Below the pieces are notes generated by a model. That model searched no databases. It was not told the DNA's origin and saw only the letters and a program-made list of their open reading frames with translations. A stretch of 59,461 nucleotides of DNA from Cytobacillus massiliigabonensis (lineage in GTDB: Bacteria > Bacillota > Bacilli > Bacillales > Cytobacillaceae): NCBI RefSeq assembly GCF_900199725.1, contig NZ_LT904903.1:404708-464168 (forward strand). Reading direction: 5' to 3'. This document shows, in pieces, positions 54,076-59,461 of this stretch. Every line of letters starts with the position of its first letter. Position 1 is the stretch's first letter. The position numbers were made by a program, and so were the translations under genes.

Positions 54076-55533
54076 TTGAAAGTACTGACAACTAAAGAAC
54101 AATGGCTAGGCAATATTAAAGGAGATATACTTGCTGGAATTGTTGTGGCGTTAGCACTTATTCCAGAAGCTATTGCATTTTCTATCATTGCTGGAGTAGA
54201 CCCAATGGTCGGGTTATATGCTTCTTTCTGTATTGCCGTAACGATTTCCATTGTAGGTGGCAGACCTGGAATGATTTCTGCAGCGACTGGGGCAATGGCA
54301 TTGCTCATGGTTACATTAGTTGCTGACCATGGGATGCAATATTTGTTTGCTGCCACGATTCTGACCGGTATTCTGCAAATTTTATTTGGTGTGTTGAAAT
54401 TAGCTCGTTTTATGAAATTTATTCCGAGATCCGTTATGATTGGTTTCGTTAATGCATTAGCTATTTTAATTTTTATGGCTCAGCTTGAACAATTTGCTGG
54501 TGCAACATGGGTTATGTATACAATGGCAGCTGGCGCATTAGCGATCATTTATCTTTTTCCAAGAATAACAAAGGCTGTTCCATCTCCATTAGTTGCTATT
54601 ATTGTTATCACTATAATTGCAATTATGACAAAGAGTGATGTGAAAACTGTAGGTGATATGGGTCATTTAACGTCTGCTCTTCCTTCATTTTTCTTTCCAG
54701 ATGTGCCATTTAATTTTGAGACGTTGAAGATTATTTTTCCTTATTCATTAGCTCTTTCTATTGTCGGCTTATTAGAGTCATTATTAACTGCATCTATCGT
54801 AGATGACATGACAGATACAGCAAGTGATAAAAATCGTGAAAGCCGCGGTCAGGGAATGGCGAATATTGTTGCTGGATTATTTGGCGGGATGGCTGGCTGT
54901 GCAATGATTGGACAATCTGTTATCAATGTAAAATCTGGTGGAAGAGGAAGGCTTTCTGCTCTTGTAGCTGGAACATTTTTAATGTTTTTGATCTTAGTTC
55001 TTGGAAATATTGTTGTTCAGATCCCGATGGCTGCTCTAGTTGGTGTGATGATTATGGTTTCAATTGGGACATTTGATTGGGCATCATTTAAAGGATTAGC
55101 TAAAACGCCTATTACAGATTCCATTGTTATGATCACGACAACGGTAACGACTGTGTTCACCCACGATCTTTCAAAAGGGGTATTTGCAGGAATTGTTCTA
55201 AGTGCCATTTTCTTTGTCGCAAAAATCTCTAAAGTTCAGGTAAACTCAAAAATAGAAGGAAATAAGAAGATATATGCAGTTAAAGGACAAGTATTTTTTG
55301 CTTCAGTGGACGAACTTGTCTCTTCTTTTGAATATAACGGAGATGTAAAAGAAGTAGAAATAGATTTCACCCACGCACATATTTGGGATGACTCAGGGGT
55401 TGCAGCGATTGATAAAATCGTTTTAAAGCTGAGAGATCATGGTGTAACTGTCCAATTATCAGGGTTAAATAAACCCAGCTCGAACTTAATTGATCGATTA
55501 GCCACTCACCCTAAAGCTGGAGCAAATCATTAA
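54076..55533 (+). CDS. SulP-family inorganic anion transporter
   Basis: A 485-residue protein with about 10-12 TM segments ([28 protein letters not shown], the SulP signature, in parts) and a C-terminal STAS domain (about 400-480; [21 protein letters not shown]). It transports sulfate, bicarbonate or another anion; the substrate is not determined. The start is TTG, with GAGGTG 5 nt upstream. Expression probably depends on the leader hairpin. Confidence 0.93.
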   Translation: MKVLTTKEQWLGNIKGDILAGIVVALALIPEAIAFSIIAGVDPMVGLYASFCIAVTISIVGGRPGMISAATGAMALLMVTLVADHGMQYLFAATILTGILQILFGVLKLARFMKFIPRSVMIGFVNALAILIFMAQLEQFAGATWVMYTMAAGALAIIYLFPRITKAVPSPLVAIIVITIIAIMTKSDVKTVGDMGHLTSALPSFFFPDVPFNFETLKIIFPYSLALSIVGLLESLLTASIVDDMTDTASDKNRESRGQGMANIVAGLFGGMAGCAMIGQSVINVKSGGRGRLSALVAGTFLMFLILVLGNIVVQIPMAALVGVMIMVSIGTFDWASFKGLAKTPITDSIVMITTTVTTVFTHDLSKGVFAGIVLSAIFFVAKISKVQVNSKIEGNKKIYAVKGQVFFASVDELVSSFEYNGDVKEVEIDFTHAHIWDDSGVAAIDKIVLKLRDHGVTVQLSGLNKPSSNLIDRLATHPKAGANH

Positions 55534-55562
55534 AAATCACGTTATTTCACGTGGTTTTTTTT
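55534..55562 (+). terminator. Terminator of sulP
   Basis: An AATCACGT / ACGTGGTT stem (one G-T pair) is followed by TTTTTT. Confidence 0.8.
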
Positions 55563-55783
55563 GGAGATTTGGACATTTCTTCAATGTTTAGGACATAATC
55601 TGGATATTGGTAAATAGATCAAAATGGTTCATTTTTTTAGTAAAACATGATATATTGTTTATCGCGGTTAAAATTATAAAAAAATAATCAATCAATTTAT
55701 AAATAACCTTTCTTTGAGTTTTCGGTTTAATCGATCTTAGTTATGTTCAAACGGTAATGCAAAGAATAGGGGAAGGTGTAAAA

Positions 55784-57736
55784 ATGAATATTCGATTACA
55801 AAAAGATCAAAATATATTAAATAAATTTGTGGTCTTTTTCTTTTTAGCAGTTGTTCTTTTATGGATGAAAACATATATTGTACAATCCACACAGTTTGAC
55901 TTAGGTATTGAAAATTCCATGCAGCGTTTTCTTTTATTTTTAAATCCATTAGGGTCATCCTTATTATTTTTGGGACTAGCTTTCTTCTTCAAAGGAAGAA
56001 AAAAGTATATTTTCCTGATGATTATTGATTTTCTATTATCATTTCTTTTATTTGCCAATGTATTATTTTATCGGTTCTTTAACGATTTTATTACATTGCC
56101 AACTTTAACGCAGACGCAAAATTTTGGAGATGTAAGTGGAAGCATTACTTCTCTTTTAAAACCATATGATTTCTTATTCTTTATTGATCTAATTCTTTTG
56201 ATTGGCTTGCTATCTTTTAAACTTGTGAAAATTGAAGTGAAAGATATTGGCCGCAGGAAAGTAGCTGCATTATTATCATTAGCGTTAGGAATTTCAAGTT
56301 TAAATCTTGCTTTAGCAGAAGCAGACCGTCCTCAGCTATTAACAAGAGGATTTGATCGAAACTACATTGTAAAGTATTTGGGGATGTACAATTATACAAT
56401 TTATGATGCAGTTCAAAGCACGAAAGCATCTGCCCAAAGGGTTATGGCAGATAGCAATGACATTACAGAAGTTATAAACTTTACTCAATCGAATTATGCT
56501 AAGCCAAATCCGGCATTTTTTGGTAAGGCAGAAGGAATGAATGTCATCTATTTGCACCTTGAATCGATTCAAAACTTCTTGATAAATTACAAGCTGCATG
56601 GGGAAGAGGTCACACCGTTTTTAAATTCATTGACGAGTGAAGGAAACACGCTTTACTTTGATAATTTCTTCCATCAAACGGGACAAGGCAAAACTGCTGA
56701 TGCAGAATTTATGCTGGAAAATTCATTGTATGGATTGCCATCGGGCTCAGCATTTACAACAAAAGGATTAAATACGTTCCAAGCGGCACCAGCTATTCTT
56801 GGTCAGCTGGGCTATACGTCTGCAGTATTTCACGGAAACTCAGGAAGTTTCTGGAATCGCAATGAAATTTATAAATCATTTGGCTTTAACAAGTTTTTTG
56901 ATTCTAGCTATTATGATATGAAGCCTGAAGACTTAGCTGATTATGGGTTGATGGATAAGCCTTTCTTTGAGCAATCTATTCCGCTATTGGAATCATTGCC
57001 GCAGCCGTTTTATACAAAATTTATGACGGTAACACATCATTATCCATATCCGATTAAAGAGGAAGATGCGACAATTGCCCCTCATACAACTGGAGATAAA
57101 TCAGTTGATCGCTACTTCCAGACAGCTCGTTATGCTGACGAAGCATTAAAGCAATTTTTTGATTACCTGAAGGAATCCGGATTATATGACAATTCGATTA
57201 TTATCATGTATGGAGACCATTATGGAATTTCAGAAAATCATAATAAAGCAATGGAAAAAGTGTTAGGAAAAGAAATTACGTCTTTCGAGAGCACTGGTTT
57301 ACAACGAGTGCCGTTGTTTATTCGAGTGCCTGGCATGCAAGGCGGAGTGAACCATGAGTATGGCGGACAAATGGACATACTCCCTACACTTCTTCATTTG
57401 CTGGGAATAGAAACAAAGGATTATGTACAGTTCGGAACAGATCTACTATCCGAACAGCATGATGATCTTGTCCCTTTCCGAAATGGCAACTTTGTAAGTT
57501 CGACGATAACCGCTATTGATGGGAAATTCTATGATTCAAAGACAGGTTTGCTGCTGGAAGAAGACAGATTGCCTGAGGCAGAAAAGTTACAGGAAAGTGC
57601 GAGTCATAAATTATCGCTTTCTGATAGAGTCGTTAATGGGGATCTATTGCGTTTCTATGAGCCTGAGGGTTTTACTCCAGTAGACCGTTCAAAATATAAG
57701 TATAATGAATCTGAAGTTGTTGAATCAGAAAAATAG
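55784..57736 (+). CDS. ltaS: LTA synthase-family sulfatase-fold protein
   Basis: A 650-residue polytopic enzyme: five N-terminal TM segments (about 12-190) then an extracellular alkaline-phosphatase-fold domain. The catalytic Thr lies in GQGKTADAEF (about 303), with metal ligands in YLHLESIQ, MYGDHYG and the later HH pair. It polymerises glycerol phosphate onto the lipoteichoic acid anchor or primes it. The ATG at 55784 has GGGGAAGG 8 nt upstream. Several paralogues exist in bacilli, so LtaS versus YfnI/YqgS/YvgJ is not settled. A terminator follows. Confidence 0.9.
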   Translation: MNIRLQKDQNILNKFVVFFFLAVVLLWMKTYIVQSTQFDLGIENSMQRFLLFLNPLGSSLLFLGLAFFFKGRKKYIFLMIIDFLLSFLLFANVLFYRFFNDFITLPTLTQTQNFGDVSGSITSLLKPYDFLFFIDLILLIGLLSFKLVKIEVKDIGRRKVAALLSLALGISSLNLALAEADRPQLLTRGFDRNYIVKYLGMYNYTIYDAVQSTKASAQRVMADSNDITEVINFTQSNYAKPNPAFFGKAEGMNVIYLHLESIQNFLINYKLHGEEVTPFLNSLTSEGNTLYFDNFFHQTGQGKTADAEFMLENSLYGLPSGSAFTTKGLNTFQAAPAILGQLGYTSAVFHGNSGSFWNRNEIYKSFGFNKFFDSSYYDMKPEDLADYGLMDKPFFEQSIPLLESLPQPFYTKFMTVTHHYPYPIKEEDATIAPHTTGDKSVDRYFQTARYADEALKQFFDYLKESGLYDNSIIIMYGDHYGISENHNKAMEKVLGKEITSFESTGLQRVPLFIRVPGMQGGVNHEYGGQMDILPTLLHLLGIETKDYVQFGTDLLSEQHDDLVPFRNGNFVSSTITAIDGKFYDSKTGLLLEEDRLPEAEKLQESASHKLSLSDRVVNGDLLRFYEPEGFTPVDRSKYKYNESEVVESEK

Positions 57737-57742
57737 CAACAT

Positions 57743-57778
57743 AAAAAGGCTGCCTGTGAAATCAGGCGGCTTTTTTTT
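57743..57778 (+). terminator. Terminator of ltaS
   Basis: An AAAGGCTGCCTG / CAGGCGGCTTT hairpin with two imperfect pairs is followed by TTTTT. Confidence 0.85.
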
Positions 57779-57854
57779 GAAATTGTATATATAATAGATT
57801 ATTTAAGTAAAAAGTAACTAGAAATAATACGAAGAAAAGTTTCCTTTTTTATTA

Positions 57855-57931
57855 GTGATTCATACATATATAAATATGGGCGAAAGATTGTCGGGAAAAA
57901 ATTCCTCAATAAACATATATGAATCACTCCC
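57855..57931. other. Long inverted repeat upstream of ddl
   Basis: AGTGATTCATACATATAT (57855-57872) and ACATATATGAATCACT (57916-57931) are complementary apart from a 2-nt bulge, and enclose about 43 bp containing GGGCGAAAGATTGTCGGG. There is no T-run. It could be an operator region or an mRNA leader structure for ddl. Confidence 0.5.
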
Positions 57932-57991
57932 TTTCTTAATTAAGTAAGTGGTAAAATAGGTAGGTGCAATTCCAAATGGAGGTTTGTTTAA

Positions 57992-59074
57992 ATGATGAAA
58001 ACAAAAATTGGTCTTTTATATGGCGGTAAATCCGCAGAACATGATGTATCGCTGCAGACGGCAATGGCTGTAATAAAAGCATTAGATCTTGAAAAGTTTG
58101 AAATTCATCCAATATATATTTCGGCAAGCGGGGAATGGATTAAAGGTCAGCAATTAATGGGACCTGTGACAAATGTAAAAGAACTGGCATTTTCAAAAAC
58201 TGAAGCATTGCCACAAGCAGCCTTAGCACCTACCTTATTTCAAGCATCAGAACAAAGCGGTCCTTTTGATGTAATATTTCCATTATTACATGGACCAAAT
58301 GGGGAAGATGGAACAGTACAGGGATTATTAGAGCTTATGAACCTTCCTTATGTAGGCAATGGTGTTCTTGCTTCCTCAGCAGGCATGGATAAAGTTATTA
58401 TGAAAAACGTTTTTGCGCAGGCTGGTCTTCCGCAGGTGAAGTACACATGGTTTATCCGCAGTGAATGGGAAAATGCGAAGGATGATGCCTATAATAAAGT
58501 GGAAAATGAACTTGGATATCCTTGTTTCGTAAAACCAGCAAATCTTGGTTCAAGTGTTGGCATTAGTAAATGTACAAACCGTACTGAGCTTGAACAGGCA
58601 TTTAGAGAGGCCTTCAAATTTGATCGTAAAATCATTATTGAGGAAGGTGTTACCGCAAGAGAAATCGAGACGGGAGTCATGGGAAATGATTACCCAGAAT
58701 GCTCGGTTGCTGGTGAGATTGTTCCAAAGAAGGAATTTTATGATTATAAGGCAAAATATGAAGACGGCAATACGGCATTAATTATTCCAGCTGAAATTAC
58801 GGATACGGAATATAATGAACTGAAGGAAATGGCAATCAAGGCTTTTAAGGCACTTGACTGCTCTGGGCTTGTAAGAGCCGACTTCTTCCTGACAAGAGAA
58901 GGAAAATGGTATATTAACGAGATTAATACAATGCCTGGTTTTACACCATTTAGCATGTTTCCGTTACTTTGGAAGCATACAGGAGTAGAATATCCGCAGC
59001 TGATCGAAAAACTAGTTAATCTTGCAAAAGAAAGACATGCAGAAAAGCAAAATATTAAATATACGATGGAATAA
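57992..59074 (+). CDS. ddl: D-alanine--D-alanine ligase
   Basis: A 360-residue ATP-grasp enzyme that makes the D-Ala-D-Ala dipeptide of the wall precursor. [13 protein letters not shown] at the N-terminus, [24 protein letters not shown], and [12 protein letters not shown] are diagnostic; the EFYDYKAKY loop fits a D-Ala-D-Ala rather than D-Ala-D-Lac enzyme. RBS GGAGGT lies 8 nt before the ATG; a second ATG follows directly. In B. subtilis ddl precedes murF, but here a repeat array follows instead. Its substrate D-Ala links it loosely to the dpp-ykf recycling operon. Confidence 0.97.
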   Translation: MMKTKIGLLYGGKSAEHDVSLQTAMAVIKALDLEKFEIHPIYISASGEWIKGQQLMGPVTNVKELAFSKTEALPQAALAPTLFQASEQSGPFDVIFPLLHGPNGEDGTVQGLLELMNLPYVGNGVLASSAGMDKVIMKNVFAQAGLPQVKYTWFIRSEWENAKDDAYNKVENELGYPCFVKPANLGSSVGISKCTNRTELEQAFREAFKFDRKIIIEEGVTAREIETGVMGNDYPECSVAGEIVPKKEFYDYKAKYEDGNTALIIPAEITDTEYNELKEMAIKAFKALDCSGLVRADFFLTREGKWYINEINTMPGFTPFSMFPLLWKHTGVEYPQLIEKLVNLAKERHAEKQNIKYTME

Positions 59075-59075
59075 C

Positions 59076-59461
59076 GAAAAGCGGAGGCGGCTTGATCATC
59101 GCCGTACAAACTGGAAGGACACCGACTGAGATATAGGAGACACAATGGGCGAAAGCGAATAGATGTCGACTTATCGCAGGGAGGGGACCTGAAGTTTGAT
59201 AGGCGATAGGCGCCGCAGCTAGACAAATCGAAAAGCGGAGGCGACTTGCTCAGGGGCGACAAGCATAAGACAGATCGACAGGAAGGTTGTTCTTTAACCT
59301 TCATGACGAGATGGCTTATGACCTCGAGCCCCTAGGCGCCGGAGCTAGACAAATCGAAAAGCGGAGGCGACTTGCTCAGGGGCGACAAGCATAAGACAGA
59401 TCGACAGGAAGGTTGTTCTTTAACCTTCATGACGAGATGGCTTATGACCTCGAGCCCCTAG
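59076..59461 (+). repeat. Tandem dispersed repeats, types A and B (runs off window)
   Basis: A type A copy (59076-59229) is followed by two type B copies starting at 59230 and 59356, exactly 126 bp apart; the second runs off the edge. All start GAAAAGCGGAGGCG and the first two end GCAGCTAGAC or GGAGCTAGAC. Type B carries nested complementary arms: AGGGGC/GCCCCT, CATAAG/CTTATG and GAAGGTT/AACCTTC. No gene is supported here. Confidence 0.88.

Overview
The window is chromosomal DNA of a low-GC Gram-positive, almost certainly a member of the Bacillaceae. The reasons are AGGAGG-type ribosome sites with frequent TTG and GTG starts, a B. subtilis-like dpp-ykf operon, a YclNOPQ-type petrobactin uptake system, PerR- and Fur-type operators, FosB and LtaS. 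The genus cannot be fixed from the sequence alone. No rRNA, tRNA, transposase, phage gene or CRISPR array was seen.

Layout. 1-6.4 kb: end of a tandem repeat array, a NERD-domain protein, a secreted coiled-coil M23 peptidase, an AraC-type regulator behind two perfect LacI-like palindromes, and an MFS-PadR pair. 6.4-11 kb: a 51-bp tandem array, then hutU-hutI-hutG without hutH. 11-16.2 kb: a chemoreceptor, D-serine dehydratase, an AlaX-type editing protein and a DUF3870 protein. 16.3-26.7 kb: a complete dppABCDE-ykfABCD operon for uptake and breakdown of murein peptides, ending in a cytoplasmic class A beta-lactamase-fold hydrolase. 26.7-31 kb: the Fur-controlled siderophore system yclNOP plus separately transcribed yclQ. 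31-36.5 kb: mostly minus-strand genes (PPOX flavoprotein, PerR-type Dps, RodA, MgtE) and a plus-strand TauE/SafE permease, with dispersed repeats between them.

37.6-49.6 kb is the centrepiece: a B12 riboswitch with its terminator drives a 14-gene corrinoid salvage operon (btuF, btuC, btuD-cbiZ fusion, cbiB, cobD, cobU, cobQ, cobS, cobC, a second short CobU homologue, pduO, an ECF S component like CblT, a PurM-fold protein like CblS, and a second histidine phosphatase). Together they import corrinoids, remove and rebuild the nucleotide loop, adenosylate the cobalt, and probably salvage alpha-ribazole in place of a CobT route. No corrin-ring synthesis genes are present.

49.6-59.5 kb: a 52-bp hairpin repeat array, two GNATs, FosB, an AraC/GyrI regulator, a VOC protein, a CBS protein, a SulP transporter behind an attenuator-like leader, an LTA synthase, D-Ala-D-Ala ligase, and tandem copies of a dispersed repeat running off the end.

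The least explained material is non-coding. Three minisatellite arrays share a 51-52 bp period and a purine loop flanked by differing but self-complementary arms. A second repeat family occurs at 31, 34.8 and 59 kb, with one copy apparently nested inside another.
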